Assembly: GCF_000732605.1 (NCBI RefSeq)
Contig: NZ_JPME01000029.1
Location: forward strand, 1 to 64,000
Direction of reading: 5' to 3'
Length of the DNA stretch: 64,000 bases
DNA from: Lacrimispora celerecrescens
GTDB taxonomy: Bacteria > Bacillota > Clostridia > Lachnospirales > Lachnospiraceae
Notes under the pieces: generated by a model
Seen by the model: the letters and a program-made list of their open reading frames with translations, nothing else
Told to the model about the DNA's origin: nothing
The model's database searches: none
In this document: positions 1 to 8,836 of the stretch, in pieces
Layout of the letters: every line of letters starts with the position of its first letter
Numbering within the stretch: the first letter of the stretch is position 1
Made by a program: the position numbers and the translations under genes

Positions 1-47
1 GTACTGTTTCTCCCAATATTTGGAGCATAAAAAAGTTTAAAAACCTG

Positions 48-79
48 TTGACATTTACCCTAGGGGGAACATTTATACT
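48..79 (+). promoter_or_regulatory. MerR-type promoter of the choline microcompartment operon
   Basis: A consensus -35 TTGACA (48-53) is followed by TATACT (74-79) with an unusually long 20-bp spacer. The spacer holds the 8-bp palindrome CCCTAGGG (58-65), extended by matching TT/AA pairs at 54-55 and 68-69. Over-long 19-20 bp spacers with a dyad between -35 and -10 are the hallmark of MerR-family activated promoters. No regulator gene lies in the window, so the activator is inferred and may be encoded just upstream. A TTTATA reading of the -10 (72-77) would give an 18-bp spacer and an ordinary promoter. Confidence 0.6.
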
Positions 80-143
80 AAATGCATAGAAAAACACAAA
101 GCGACTACGTAAAATTAGTAACATTAACTGGCGTGATGTGTTT

Positions 144-157
144 TCTAAACGTTTTCA
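144..157 (+). promoter_or_regulatory. Putative cre site (CcpA catabolite repression)
   Basis: TCTAAACGTTTTCA matches 13 of 14 positions of the classical consensus TGWAARCGYTWNCW; only the second base differs. It lies about 60 bp downstream of the predicted transcription start and before the first gene at 235, a place where CcpA acts as a roadblock. Repression of choline fermentation by preferred sugars is the inference. The rest of 80-234 shows no gene, only the Shine-Dalgarno GGGGAAGG at about 218-225. Confidence 0.55.
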
Positions 158-234
158 GCTGAACGTGAAGAAAAAAGCAGAGAAACATGCTAACTTGAAT
201 TTTGTGCAGCACCAATTGGGGAAGGAAAACTTAA

Positions 235-1209
235 ATGACGGAAGCACGAAAAAAATTTAAAGCAATTGGCGTTACAACAGGCTTGATATCCGGTCTTATG
301 TATGGGTTATATACCACATTCGTTTTGATTGCCGGTTATTACAAGCCTCTAGCCGGAGCGGTTGGGTTGTTTGCTGCTCCCTATGTAACCTCGGGCCTGA
401 ATGATTTGTTTGCAGGCATCTGGCTGACCGCTTATAACGTAAAGACCGGAAGAATCCGGGAAATCGGAAGAAGCTTACGCCTGTTCCCGGGAAAAATTAT
501 TCTAATAGGCTCTCTGGTTGGCGGACCCATAGCAAGTGGAGCATACCTCATGGGACTTGCCATGGCAGGAGCTTACGCAATACCGATTTCCGCCATGTAC
601 ATACTCTTTGGAGCATTGTTTGCAAGGATTTTCCTAAAGCAGAAAATCGTGCCCAGAGTAGGCATTGGAATGGTGATCTGTGTAGTTGGTGCCATTGTCA
701 TCAACTGGGTAAAGCCGGAAGGCAGCATGAATTTTACCCTTGGAATCATCTGCGCGTTTGTTGCGGCCATCGGCTGGGCTTTGGAAGGTGTATTCGCAGC
801 TTACGGAAGTGCCATGCTGGATACCGATGTTGTAATCAACATTCGCCAGCTCTTATCCGGTATTGTGGATCTGATTGTTATTTTGCCGATGGTGGGAGGC
901 ATGGGACTTTTAAAAGGCACCCTGTTCTCACTGCCGCCGGTTATGTGGCTGCTGGTTTCCGGACTTTGCGCCGCAATATCCTATTTGTGCTGGTATAAAT
1001 CCAACAGTACCATAGGCTGCGCTATGGGAATGTCACTGAATATTACCTACGCGTTCTGGGGCGTGCTGTTTTGTATCCTGTTTTTAAAACAGCCATTGAC
1101 CCCAACTATCATCATTGGTTCCATTATTATCATTTTGGGCGCGGTTTTAGTATCCGTAGACCCATTTGAATTGCTCAAAAAAAAGGAGGAAGTAAGCAAT
1201 GAAATTTGA
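235..1209 (+). CDS. DMT-superfamily (EamA-type) permease, copy 1
   Basis: This 324-residue integral membrane protein has about ten hydrophobic segments in two internal halves, typical of drug/metabolite transporters. Gly-rich turns such as AGAYAIPIS and a Lys-rich C-terminus (LLKKKEE) are visible. The ATG follows GGGGAAGG. It is the first gene of the choline operon and overlaps the next shell gene by 11 bp. A second permease at 1489, roughly two-thirds identical by eye, makes this a duplicated pair. No recognised BCCT or ABC choline importer is in the operon, so the pair are the best candidates for choline uptake or trimethylamine/ethanol export. That role is inferred from context; the family assignment is firm. 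Confidence 0.85.
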   Translation: MTEARKKFKAIGVTTGLISGLMYGLYTTFVLIAGYYKPLAGAVGLFAAPYVTSGLNDLFAGIWLTAYNVKTGRIREIGRSLRLFPGKIILIGSLVGGPIASGAYLMGLAMAGAYAIPISAMYILFGALFARIFLKQKIVPRVGIGMVICVVGAIVINWVKPEGSMNFTLGIICAFVAAIGWALEGVFAAYGSAMLDTDVVINIRQLLSGIVDLIVILPMVGGMGLLKGTLFSLPPVMWLLVSGLCAAISYLCWYKSNSTIGCAMGMSLNITYAFWGVLFCILFLKQPLTPTIIIGSIIIILGAVLVSVDPFELLKKKEEVSNEI

Positions 1210-1489
1210 TGCATTAGGAATGATCGAGACAAAGGGCCTGATCGGTTCAATCGAAGCTGCAGATGCAATGGTAAAGGCAGCAAATGTTACTCTGGTAGGA
1301 AAAGAATTTGTCGGCGGCGGTCTTGTTACCATTATGGTAAGAGGTGACGTTGGTGCGGTAAAGGCAGCGACCGATGCAGGTGCGGCTGCAGCCCAGAGAG
1401 TTGGAGAACTGGTTTCTGTTCATGTAATTCCTCGTCCTCATGCTGAGGTTGAAACCATTCTTCCGAAAGAGAAAAAGGAGTGTAAATAA
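1199..1489 (+). CDS. BMC-H hexameric shell protein (EutM/PduA-like), copy A
   Basis: The 96 residues form a single canonical BMC domain: [10 protein letters not shown] for the first strand, [12 protein letters not shown] for the main helix, pore loop EFVGGGLVT, then [14 protein letters not shown] and the C-terminal HVIPRPH signature. These proteins form flat hexamers that tile microcompartment facets, with the GGG loop lining the central pore. The SD AAAAGGAGG sits in the 3' end of the permease gene, giving translational coupling. It is almost identical in protein, but not in codons, to the operon's last gene at 15942, so both probably build the bulk facet. Confidence 0.95.
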   Translation: MKFDALGMIETKGLIGSIEAADAMVKAANVTLVGKEFVGGGLVTIMVRGDVGAVKAATDAGAAAAQRVGELVSVHVIPRPHAEVETILPKEKKECK

Positions 1490-2487
1490 TGAGTAACCAA
1501 GGAATGACAACTGCATCCGCGGATGCAAAAATGGCGGCGGTCAATAAAAAATTCAGGACAACCGGTATGACAACCGGTGCATTCTCCGGACTGACATACG
1601 GGATTTATACCGTACTTGTACTGGTTGCCGGTTATTATGAACCTCTTGTCAGTGCGGCAGGACTTTTAGCAGGACCATATGTGTGCTCCGGCTTAAACGA
1701 TCTTTTCGCAGGAATCTGGCTGACTGCTTATAATGCAAAAAGCGGCCGTATCCGTGAGATGGGAAGAAGTCTTAATACATTCCCTGGTAAAATGATAGTC
1801 GTTGGATCCATCCTCGGAGGACCAATTGCCAATGGCGCTTATCTGGTAGGTCTTGCCATGGCCGGTGCCTATGCGATTCCGATTTCCGCATTATGCAGTT
1901 TATTCGGAGCAATTTTTGCATGGATCTTCTTAAAACAGAAAATCACCAAGAGAGTCATGATGGGTATGCTGGTATGTGTGGCCGGTGCCATCATCATCAA
2001 CTGGACGAAGCCGGAAGGCAGCGATAACTTTACGCTGGGAATTATCTTCTCCTTTGTTGCAGCAATCTGCTGGGCCTTAGAAGGTGTATTTGCCACTTAC
2101 GGCGGAGCCATGATCGATACCGATGTTGCAGTAAACTTACGCCAGCTGATTTCCGGTATTGTGGATTTGTTCGTAATTGTGCCTATCGTTGGTGGATTAG
2201 GACTTCTTGGCGGAACACTTATGGCAGGAATACCAGCCATCTGGCTTGCAGTATCCGGCTTAAGTGCCGCAGTGTCTTTCCTTTGCTGGTATAAGAGTAA
2301 TTCCACCGTTGGATGTGCTGTGGGAATGTCCTTAAATGTAACCTATGCGTTCTGGGGAGTTTTCTTCTGTATCCTGTTTTTGGGACAGGCAGTGACACCT
2401 ACGATTGTAATCGGTTCTTTTGTAATCGTATTTGGTGCGATTCTGGTTACCATGAATCCACTGGATTTATTCAGGAAAGGGGAATAA
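1489..2487 (+). CDS. DMT-superfamily (EamA-type) permease, copy 2
   Basis: This 332-residue paralogue of the permease at 235 shares long blocks such as [16 protein letters not shown] and YAFWGV, with the same ten-segment hydrophobic pattern. It has a longer polar N-terminus of about 17 residues ([15 protein letters not shown]). Its ATG overlaps the stop codon of the preceding shell gene by one base (taatg), so the two are translationally coupled. Two near-homologues separated by a shell gene may work as a heterodimer or divide import and export. Substrate is unproven; choline, trimethylamine or ethanol are contextual candidates. Confidence 0.85.
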   Translation: MSNQGMTTASADAKMAAVNKKFRTTGMTTGAFSGLTYGIYTVLVLVAGYYEPLVSAAGLLAGPYVCSGLNDLFAGIWLTAYNAKSGRIREMGRSLNTFPGKMIVVGSILGGPIANGAYLVGLAMAGAYAIPISALCSLFGAIFAWIFLKQKITKRVMMGMLVCVAGAIIINWTKPEGSDNFTLGIIFSFVAAICWALEGVFATYGGAMIDTDVAVNLRQLISGIVDLFVIVPIVGGLGLLGGTLMAGIPAIWLAVSGLSAAVSFLCWYKSNSTVGCAVGMSLNVTYAFWGVFFCILFLGQAVTPTIVIGSFVIVFGAILVTMNPLDLFRKGE

Positions 2488-2491
2488 GGAA

Positions 2492-2773
2492 ATGTTATTA
2501 CCTGCAAGAACAGCGGTTTTAAATTATTTATATGGAGTAGAAAATGCGGATATTGCCCAGATCATGGAGGCTTTAAAACCGCTTTACGGCGGAGAGCGCC
2601 AGTTTACCAAAGATCGTTACATGGATCATGTCATGTCTTTGGAAGCAAACGGTATGGTCAACTTATGCAGCTATGACTTGGATCAGAACGGAGAGCTGCG
2701 CATGCGTTACGAAATCAATGATGACGGAAGATACGCAGTTGACAAATATGTGGATAAGAAATACCGCAAATAG
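2492..2773 (+). CDS. Small conserved-looking protein, winged-helix-like, in the cut operon
   Basis: The 93 residues match no family I can name with certainty. The pattern is an Ala/Leu-rich helix (TAVLNYLYGVENADIAQIM), a second helix with basic residues (TKDRYMDHVMSLEANGMV) and a beta-hairpin-like stretch (YDLDQNGELRMRYEI), ending in a charged tail. This looks like a small winged helix-turn-helix fold. It starts 5 bp after the permease with SD AAGG and lies inside the operon, so it belongs to the microcompartment unit. It could be a small regulator or an assembly factor; neither is shown. Confidence 0.75.
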   Translation: MLLPARTAVLNYLYGVENADIAQIMEALKPLYGGERQFTKDRYMDHVMSLEANGMVNLCSYDLDQNGELRMRYEINDDGRYAVDKYVDKKYRK

Positions 2774-2793
2774 CATAGAGGAGGTTTACAAAG

Positions 2794-3090
2794 GTGAGAT
2801 ATTACGGCGAAGAAGCTTTAGGCCTGGTAGAGACCGTTGGACTGGTTCCTGCATTGGAAGCAGCAGACAAAATGCTTAAGGCAGCAGATGTAGAATTGAT
2901 TTCCTATGAAAACGTAGGTTCCACCCTGGTGACCATTATGGTAAAGGGTGATGTGGCAGCGGTACGTTCCTCCGTAGAGGCAGGTGCGGAAGCGGCAGCA
3001 GCAATCGGCAAGTTAACGGCAAAGAACGTAATGCCAAGGCCGATCAAAGAAGTCGGAGACATTGTATCCGTACATGACATTGACGCATAG
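2794..3090 (+). CDS. BMC-H shell protein, variant pore
   Basis: This 98-residue single-BMC-domain protein starts at GTG, preceded by a strong GAGGAGG. Domain landmarks are ALGLVETVGL, EAADKMLKAADV, the pore region ENVGSTLVT, KGDVAAVRSSVEAG and the NVMPRP signature. The usual GGG pore triplet is replaced by GST, which should change pore size and polarity compared with copies A and D. It is followed 17 bp later by another BMC-H gene with its own pore type, so the operon provides several distinct hexamer conduits. Confidence 0.92.
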   Translation: MRYYGEEALGLVETVGLVPALEAADKMLKAADVELISYENVGSTLVTIMVKGDVAAVRSSVEAGAEAAAAIGKLTAKNVMPRPIKEVGDIVSVHDIDA

Positions 3091-3107
3091 AGAAAGGAAA
3101 ACAGTAT

Positions 3108-3416
3108 ATGGAAAGATATGAAGCCATAGGCTCAATAGAAACGTTTGGTCTGGTATTTGTTCTCGAAGCGGCGGATGCAATGTGCAAGGCAGCAGATGTG
3201 GAACTCATCGGCTATGAAAACGTAGCTTCCGGTTATATTTCTGTTTTAGTACGGGGAGATGTGGGAGCCTGCAAAACGGCTGTAGAAGCTGGAATTAAGG
3301 CAGTAAAGGATATGGGAGCGGATGTTTACAGTTCCGTAGTCATTCCAAGACCCCATCCCCATCTTGAAAAAATCATCAGACGATATGCCTTAAGTATTGC
3401 TCCAGAACAGGAATAG
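3108..3416 (+). CDS. BMC-H shell protein, second variant pore
   Basis: The 102-residue BMC-domain protein shows AIGSIETFGL, EAADAMCKAADV, pore region ENVASGYIS, RGDVGACKTAVEAG and VVIPRPH. The pore loop carries ASGY, placing an aromatic residue near the pore, unlike the GGG and GST loops of its sisters. It also has two extra Cys residues (CKAAD, GACKT). SD AGAAAGGA precedes the ATG. It probably forms hexamers mixed into facets with the main shell protein; a specialised metabolite or cofactor pore is inference. Confidence 0.9.
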   Translation: MERYEAIGSIETFGLVFVLEAADAMCKAADVELIGYENVASGYISVLVRGDVGACKTAVEAGIKAVKDMGADVYSSVVIPRPHPHLEKIIRRYALSIAPEQE

Positions 3417-3446
3417 CAGGCATCCCGGATGAAGGGAGAATCGAAA

Positions 3447-4940
3447 ATGAGTTTTGTAGATAAAGACCTGCTCTCCATACAGGAGGCAAGGATTTTAATG
3501 GAAAGTGCACGGGAGGCCAGAGAGACCATGCTAACCTTTCCCCAGGAAAAGCTTGATCTCATTATCGGCACCCTGGCTGCGGCAGCAAAGGAACTGGCGG
3601 AGGAATTGGCGGCCATGTCTGCGGAAGAAACCGGATATGGACGTTTCCAGGACAAGTACGTAAAAAACACCTTTGTCTGCAATTTTCTGCCGGAACGTTT
3701 AAAAGATATGAGGTGCGTCGGCATCTTAGAAGAAGACTCACGGTTAAAAACCATGGCAGTAGGCGTTCCAGTGGGTGTGATTGTCGCACTGACGCCGGCA
3801 GTGAGCCCGGTTTCTACCGCGATTTACAACATTCTGATTGCTGTTAAGTCCGGCAATCCCATCGTTATCGCGCCTCATGATAGGGCAAGGAAGGTAACGG
3901 GCAGGCTGATTGACCGGCTGATGGAAGCAGGAAAAAACTGCGGGCTTCCGGAAGGAGCCATCGGGTATTTAAAGACAGTGACAAGGGCAGGAGCCCTGGA
4001 GCTGATCCGCCACCCGGCAGCAGCCATGGTAGTAAACACCGGAGTTCCGGAGCTGTGCCGTGAGGCGGCAGAAAGCGGAAAACCTTATATTTACGGCGGT
4101 ACAGGAAACGGACCGGTCTTTGTGGAGCGGACTGCTGATGTAAGACAGGCGGTAGAGGATATCATTGCAAGCCGTACCTTTGATTACGGGATCGTGTCTG
4201 CAGCCGAACAGTATATGGTGGTAGACAGCCTCATTGCAGCAGAAGTTAAAGCCGAGATGCTTAAGAATGGTGCCTACTTTATGAATGGGGAAGAGGAGAA
4301 GCAGTTAATCGACCTCCTTTGCCTGGAAAGTGGGAAGGCGGATACGGAAATCATGGGAAGACCGGCAGCAGAACTTGCGGTCAGAGCAGGATTTACGGTA
4401 CCTGATTCCGCAACGGTGCTGGTTTCCGAACAGAAGTATATTTCTGACAGGAATCCGTTTGCAAAAGAGCTTCTATGTCCAGTACTTGCTTATTACATCG
4501 AAAATGACTGGATGCATGCCTGCGAGAAATGCATGAGTCTTCTGGTTAACGAAAGCCATGGACACACCCTGGTGATCCACTCCAGGGATGAAGAAATAAT
4601 ACGCCAGTTCGCCTTAAAGAAGCCGGTGGGCAGAGTTCTTGTCAATACACCTGCCACTCTGGGCAGCATGGGAGCAACCACGAACCTGTTTCCGGCTATG
4701 ACCCTTGGAAGTATTACAGCAGGTGCCGGAATCACGGCTGACAACGTTTCGCCCATGAATTTCATCTACGTCCGGAATGTGGGATATGGAGTTCGGGGTG
4801 CGAAGGAATTCCTTGGAGTTGCAGGGAACGCTTCGGGCGGATATGGAAAAGCTCCTGAGACAAAAGAGAGCAGCGAAGATGCAAAAGCGCTCCTGAAGCA
4901 GATTTTAGAGACCTTGTCTAAGGAGCTGGATGATAAATAA
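3447..4940 (+). CDS. Aldehyde dehydrogenase homologue lacking the catalytic cysteine
   Basis: This is a CoA-acylating aldehyde dehydrogenase fold (EutE/PduP type) of 497 residues. The ATG at 3447, behind AAGGGAGA, aligns with the N-terminus of the paralogue at 13693; an upstream in-frame ATG at 3429 has no good SD. The paralogue's catalytic motif DYGTICASEQ reads DYGIVSAAEQ here, so Cys251 is Ser251. Conserved blocks before it (FVERTADVRQAV) and after it (RVLVNTPA, DNVSPMNF) are intact and the frame is open, arguing against simple decay. A linker and amphipathic C-terminal helix (ALLKQILETLSKEL) look like an encapsulation peptide. It is probably a structural or regulatory partner of the active enzyme rather than a thiol-ester-forming dehydrogenase. 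Confidence 0.85.
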   Translation: MSFVDKDLLSIQEARILMESAREARETMLTFPQEKLDLIIGTLAAAAKELAEELAAMSAEETGYGRFQDKYVKNTFVCNFLPERLKDMRCVGILEEDSRLKTMAVGVPVGVIVALTPAVSPVSTAIYNILIAVKSGNPIVIAPHDRARKVTGRLIDRLMEAGKNCGLPEGAIGYLKTVTRAGALELIRHPAAAMVVNTGVPELCREAAESGKPYIYGGTGNGPVFVERTADVRQAVEDIIASRTFDYGIVSAAEQYMVVDSLIAAEVKAEMLKNGAYFMNGEEEKQLIDLLCLESGKADTEIMGRPAAELAVRAGFTVPDSATVLVSEQKYISDRNPFAKELLCPVLAYYIENDWMHACEKCMSLLVNESHGHTLVIHSRDEEIIRQFALKKPVGRVLVNTPATLGSMGATTNLFPAMTLGSITAGAGITADNVSPMNFIYVRNVGYGVRGAKEFLGVAGNASGGYGKAPETKESSEDAKALLKQILETLSKELDDK

Positions 4941-4961
4941 TTGAAAGAGAGGGAAACCAGA

Positions 4962-7505
4962 TTGGATATTCGTGAATTTTCAAATAAATTTGTAGAAGCA
5001 ACGAAGAACATGACACCGGAAGAAAGAGCTTCTCTGATGAAAATGTTTGAAACTGTTTCCGATGAAATTAACAAAAAAGAGCCTGCTTCCCAGGCAGCAG
5101 TAAGCTTTGAGGGAGGAACGGAGATACCGGATGGCATTACTCCAAGACTTCAGAATTTAAAGGAAAATTATTTAAAACATAAACCATCTATTACAACGTA
5201 TCGTGCACGTGCCATTACCAAGATCGCAAAAGAAAATCCTGGTATGCCAAAGATCATGCTTCGTGCAAAATGTTTCCGTTACTGCTGTGAGACAGCACCT
5301 CTGGTAATTCAGGACAACGAGCTCATCGTAGGCGCTCCTTGCGGCGCTCCCCGTGCAGGTGCATTCTCCCCGGATATCGCTTGGAGATGGATGGTAGATG
5401 AGATCGATACCATCGGAACCCGTCCTCAGGATCCATTCTATATTTCCGACGAAGACAAGAAAATCATGAAAGAAGAGCTGTTCCCATACTGGTCCGGCAA
5501 ATCGGTTGATGAGTATTGTGAAGATCAGTACCGTGAAGCAGGCGTTTGGGAATTATCCGGAGAATCCTTTGTATCTGACTGCTCCTACCATGCCATCAAC
5601 GGCGGCGGAGATTCCAACCCCGGCTATGATGTGATCCTTATGAAGAAGGGCATGCTTGATATTCAGCAGGAAGCCAAGGATCATTTAAAAGAACTGGATT
5701 ATGAGAATCCTGATGATATAGAGAAGATTTATTTCTACAAATCCATTATCGATACCACAGAAGGCGTTATGATCTACGCAAAGAGACTTTCTGAGTATGC
5801 AGCAGAGCTTGCAGCAAAGGAAACCAATCCAAAGCGTAAGGAAGAACTGTTAAAGATTTCTGAAGTAAATGCTTACGTTCCTGCTCACAAGCCAAGAACC
5901 TTCTGGGAGGCAATCCAGGCAGTATGGACCATCGAGTCTCTGCTCGTAGTGGAAGAGAACCAGACCGGTATGTCCATCGGACGTGTGGATCAGTATATGT
6001 ATCCATTCTACAAAGATGATATCGAATCCGGACGTATGAATGATTACCAGGCATTTGAGCTTGCAGGCTGTATGCTGATCAAGATGTCTGAGATGATGTG
6101 GATCACCAGCGAAGGCGGCTCCAAATTCTTCGCAGGCTACCAGCCATTCGTAAACATGTGCGTAGGCGGTGTGACCCGCAGCGGACACGATGCAACCAAT
6201 GATTTAACTTACTTACTTATGGATGCAGTTCGTCATGTAAAGATTTACCAGCCATCACTTGCATGCCGTATCCACAACAAGTCCCCGAAAAAGTACATGA
6301 AGAAGATCGTAGATGTGGTTCGTTCCGGTATGGGATTCCCAGCCTGCCACTTTGATGATGCTCACATCAAGATGATGCTTGCAAAAGGCGTATCCATTGA
6401 AGATGCACGTGATTACTGTCTGATGGGCTGTGTTGAGCCTCAGAAGTCAGGACGTCTGTATCAGTGGACATCCACTGCTTATACCCAGTGGCCGATCTGT
6501 ATCGAGCTTGTTTTAAACCACGGAACTCCTTTATGGTATGGCAAGCAGGTTTGCCCGGATATGGGTGACTTAAGCAGCTTTAAAACTTATGAAGAGTTTG
6601 AAGCAGCCGTAAAAGAAGAGATCAAATATATTACAAAGTGGAGTGATGTTGCTACGGTTATTTCCCAGCGCGTTCACAGAGACTTAGCTCCAAAGCCACT
6701 TATGTCCATCATGTACGAAGGCTGTATGGAAAAAGCCAAGGATGTATCCGCAGGCGGTGCGATGTACAACTTCGGACCTGGTGTGGTATGGTCCGGACTT
6801 GCTACCTATGCAGATTCTATGGCAGCAATCAAAAAGCTTGTATTCGAAGATAAAAAATATACATTAGAGCAGATTAACGAGGCGTTAAAGGCTGACTTTG
6901 TTGGATATGACCAGATCCGCACCGATTGCCTTAATGCTCCAAAATACGGAAATGATGATGATTATGCAGATTTAATTGCTGCTGACCTGGTCGACTTTAC
7001 AGAGCATGAACACAGAAAATATAAGACCTTATACTCTGTATTAAGCCATGGTACCTTATCCATTTCCAATAACACCCCATTCGGACAGATGACAGGCGCT
7101 TCTGCCAACGGCCGTAATGCATGGCTGCCTCTTTCCGACGGAATCAGCCCGACCCAGGGTGCAGACTTCAAGGGCCCGACTGCAATCATCAAGTCCGTAT
7201 CCAAGATGTCCAATGACAGCATGAATATCGGTATGGTTCATAACTTTAAGATTATGGCTGGTCTTTTGGATACTCAGGAAGGGGAAGAAAGCCTTATCAC
7301 CCTTCTTCGTACGGCCTGCATGTTAGGAAACGGTGAGATGCAGTTCAACTATCTGGATAACAATACCTTAGTTGAGGCTCAGAAGCATCCGGAGCTGTAC
7401 CGCGACTTAATCGTCCGAGTAGCCGGCTATAGCGCATTCTTCGTAGAGTTATGCAAAGATGTACAGGATGAGATCATAAGCAGAACCATGCTGACACATT
7501 TCTAA
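4962..7505 (+). CDS. cutC: Choline trimethylamine-lyase (glycyl radical enzyme)
   Basis: CutC cleaves choline to trimethylamine and acetaldehyde by radical chemistry. From the TTG at 4962, behind AAGAGAGGG, the protein has 847 residues, one more than the 846-residue Desulfovibrio alaskensis enzyme. Every recalled active-site residue falls exactly one position later: Tyr209, Asp217, Phe396, Cys490 and Glu492 in GCVEPQ, Thr503, Tyr507 and the glycyl-radical Gly822 in [13 protein letters not shown] at 4941 is also open but sits directly after the upstream stop without an SD. The short form (no long N-terminal extension) fits GRM1 rather than the ~1100-residue GRM2 enzymes. It acts inside the shell and is activated by CutD, encoded next. 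Confidence 0.97.
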   Translation: MDIREFSNKFVEATKNMTPEERASLMKMFETVSDEINKKEPASQAAVSFEGGTEIPDGITPRLQNLKENYLKHKPSITTYRARAITKIAKENPGMPKIMLRAKCFRYCCETAPLVIQDNELIVGAPCGAPRAGAFSPDIAWRWMVDEIDTIGTRPQDPFYISDEDKKIMKEELFPYWSGKSVDEYCEDQYREAGVWELSGESFVSDCSYHAINGGGDSNPGYDVILMKKGMLDIQQEAKDHLKELDYENPDDIEKIYFYKSIIDTTEGVMIYAKRLSEYAAELAAKETNPKRKEELLKISEVNAYVPAHKPRTFWEAIQAVWTIESLLVVEENQTGMSIGRVDQYMYPFYKDDIESGRMNDYQAFELAGCMLIKMSEMMWITSEGGSKFFAGYQPFVNMCVGGVTRSGHDATNDLTYLLMDAVRHVKIYQPSLACRIHNKSPKKYMKKIVDVVRSGMGFPACHFDDAHIKMMLAKGVSIEDARDYCLMGCVEPQKSGRLYQWTSTAYTQWPICIELVLNHGTPLWYGKQVCPDMGDLSSFKTYEEFEAAVKEEIKYITKWSDVATVISQRVHRDLAPKPLMSIMYEGCMEKAKDVSAGGAMYNFGPGVVWSGLATYADSMAAIKKLVFEDKKYTLEQINEALKADFVGYDQIRTDCLNAPKYGNDDDYADLIAADLVDFTEHEHRKYKTLYSVLSHGTLSISNNTPFGQMTGASANGRNAWLPLSDGISPTQGADFKGPTAIIKSVSKMSNDSMNIGMVHNFKIMAGLLDTQEGEESLITLLRTACMLGNGEMQFNYLDNNTLVEAQKHPELYRDLIVRVAGYSAFFVELCKDVQDEIISRTMLTHF

Positions 7506-7527
7506 AAGAAAGTTGAGATCAATCACA

Positions 7528-8481
7528 ATGGACCATGGAACAACAGGAGAGATTGAACGTAAGGCGTTTATCTTTAACGTGCAGAAGTACAACATGTATG
7601 ACGGGCCGGGAATCAGAACCCTGGTATTCTTTAAAGGCTGTCCGCTCCGGTGTAAATGGTGCTCCAATCCAGAAGGAATGGTGCGGAAATTCCAGGTGAT
7701 GTATAAGCAAAATTCCTGTGTAAGCTGCGGGGCATGCGCGGATGTGTGCCCCGTAGGAATCCATGTGATATCCAAGGAAACGGGAAAACATGAAATCCAG
7801 CGGGAAAAGGATTGCATTGGATGCATGAAATGCAAGAATGTCTGCCCCAATGCAGCGCTTACCATTGCCGGAGAGGTGAAAACCATTTCAGAACTGCTTA
7901 AAATCGTGGAAGAGGATTCTGCCTTTTATGATATTTCAGGCGGCGGCGTAACTCTTGGCGGCGGCGAAGTGACTGCCCAGCCGGAAGCAGCTTTAAATCT
8001 GTTAATGGCCTGCAAGCAGGAAGGGATCAATACAGCAATTGAGACCTGCGGTTATACCAATACGGAAACGATTTTAAAAATTGCAGAGTATGTGGACCTG
8101 TTTCTGTTTGATATCAAACATATGGATCCTGTCCGCCACAATGAACTGGTGGGTGTGAACAACGAACAGATTCTTACCAATCTAAAGGAACTGCTTCACC
8201 ACCGTTTCAATGTGAAAGTCCGCATGCCTATGTTAAAAGGGATCAATGACAGCCGGGAAGAGATCGATGAGGTCATTAAATTCTTAATGCCCTTCCGTGA
8301 TTACAAAAATTTTAAGGGAATTGATTTACTTCCGTACCATAAGCTGGGCGTTAACAAATACAATCAGCTTGATATGAAATACCCTATTGAAGGGGATCCA
8401 AGCTTAAGTGCGGAGGATTTAGACCGGATTGAAGGCTGGATGAAGGAATATCAATTTCCGGTTACTGTGGTAAAGCACTAA
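7528..8481 (+). CDS. cutD: CutC-activating radical SAM enzyme
   Basis: This glycyl-radical-enzyme activase abstracts hydrogen from the CutC glycine using S-adenosylmethionine. Counting from ATG 7528 (317 residues), the radical-SAM triad is Cys38, Cys42 and Cys45 (GCPLRCKWC). Two ferredoxin-like [4Fe-4S] motifs follow at Cys64/67/70/74 and Cys96/99/102/106, as in known GRE activases. A GGGEV motif follows in the SAM-binding region. A TTG at 7513 is in frame but overlaps its own weak SD, so the ATG is preferred. It lies 22 bp after cutC, the standard pairing. Confidence 0.95.
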   Translation: MDHGTTGEIERKAFIFNVQKYNMYDGPGIRTLVFFKGCPLRCKWCSNPEGMVRKFQVMYKQNSCVSCGACADVCPVGIHVISKETGKHEIQREKDCIGCMKCKNVCPNAALTIAGEVKTISELLKIVEEDSAFYDISGGGVTLGGGEVTAQPEAALNLLMACKQEGINTAIETCGYTNTETILKIAEYVDLFLFDIKHMDPVRHNELVGVNNEQILTNLKELLHHRFNVKVRMPMLKGINDSREEIDEVIKFLMPFRDYKNFKGIDLLPYHKLGVNKYNQLDMKYPIEGDPSLSAEDLDRIEGWMKEYQFPVTVVKH

Positions 8482-8497
8482 GAAAGGGGAAGAGGCC

Positions 8498-8836
8498 ATG
8501 ATTGAGATGCAGCGTGTCATAGAGGAATCCGTTCCCGGTAAACAGGTGACCATCGCCCATGTGATCGCATCCCCCATTCCGGAGGTGTATGAATGCCTTG
8601 GCATCGATGAGATGGGAGCCATCGGAATTCTCACCCTGTCCCCTTTTGAAACCTCTATCATTGCGGCGGATATAGCGGCAAAGGCGGCAGATGTGCAGGT
8701 GGGATTTTTAGACCGCTTCACAGGCTCTGTGATCATTGCCGGTGACGTGGACAGTGTAGAAACCGCTCTGAATGCGGTATGCGATACCTTAAAACGCGGG
8801 CTGGGTTATATGGTGCCCGCGGTAACCAAAACATGA
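8498..8836 (+). CDS. EutS/PduU-type circularly permuted BMC-H shell protein
   Basis: The 112 residues begin with the EutS/PduU-like segment ESVPGKQVTIAHVIASPIPEVYECLG and continue with a BMC core (AIGILTLSPFETSIIAADIAAKAADV, then GSVIIAGDVDSVETALNA). The order of elements is that of circularly permuted BMC-H proteins, whose N-terminal strands form a small beta-barrel plugging the pore. SD AAAGGGGAAGAGG precedes the ATG. It ends in an ATGA overlap with the EutP-like gene, so the two are co-translated. EutS-type proteins are minor shell components. Confidence 0.88.
   Translation: MIEMQRVIEESVPGKQVTIAHVIASPIPEVYECLGIDEMGAIGILTLSPFETSIIAADIAAKAADVQVGFLDRFTGSVIIAGDVDSVETALNAVCDTLKRGLGYMVPAVTKT

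Noticed and set aside
1-234. Coding sequence before the first permease
   Set aside because: No open frame with start and SD; the stretch is explained by promoter, cre site and leader.
7513-7527. TTG start for CutD
   Set aside because: It directly abuts the purine-rich stretch that would have to serve as SD; the ATG 15 bp later is more plausible, though not proven.
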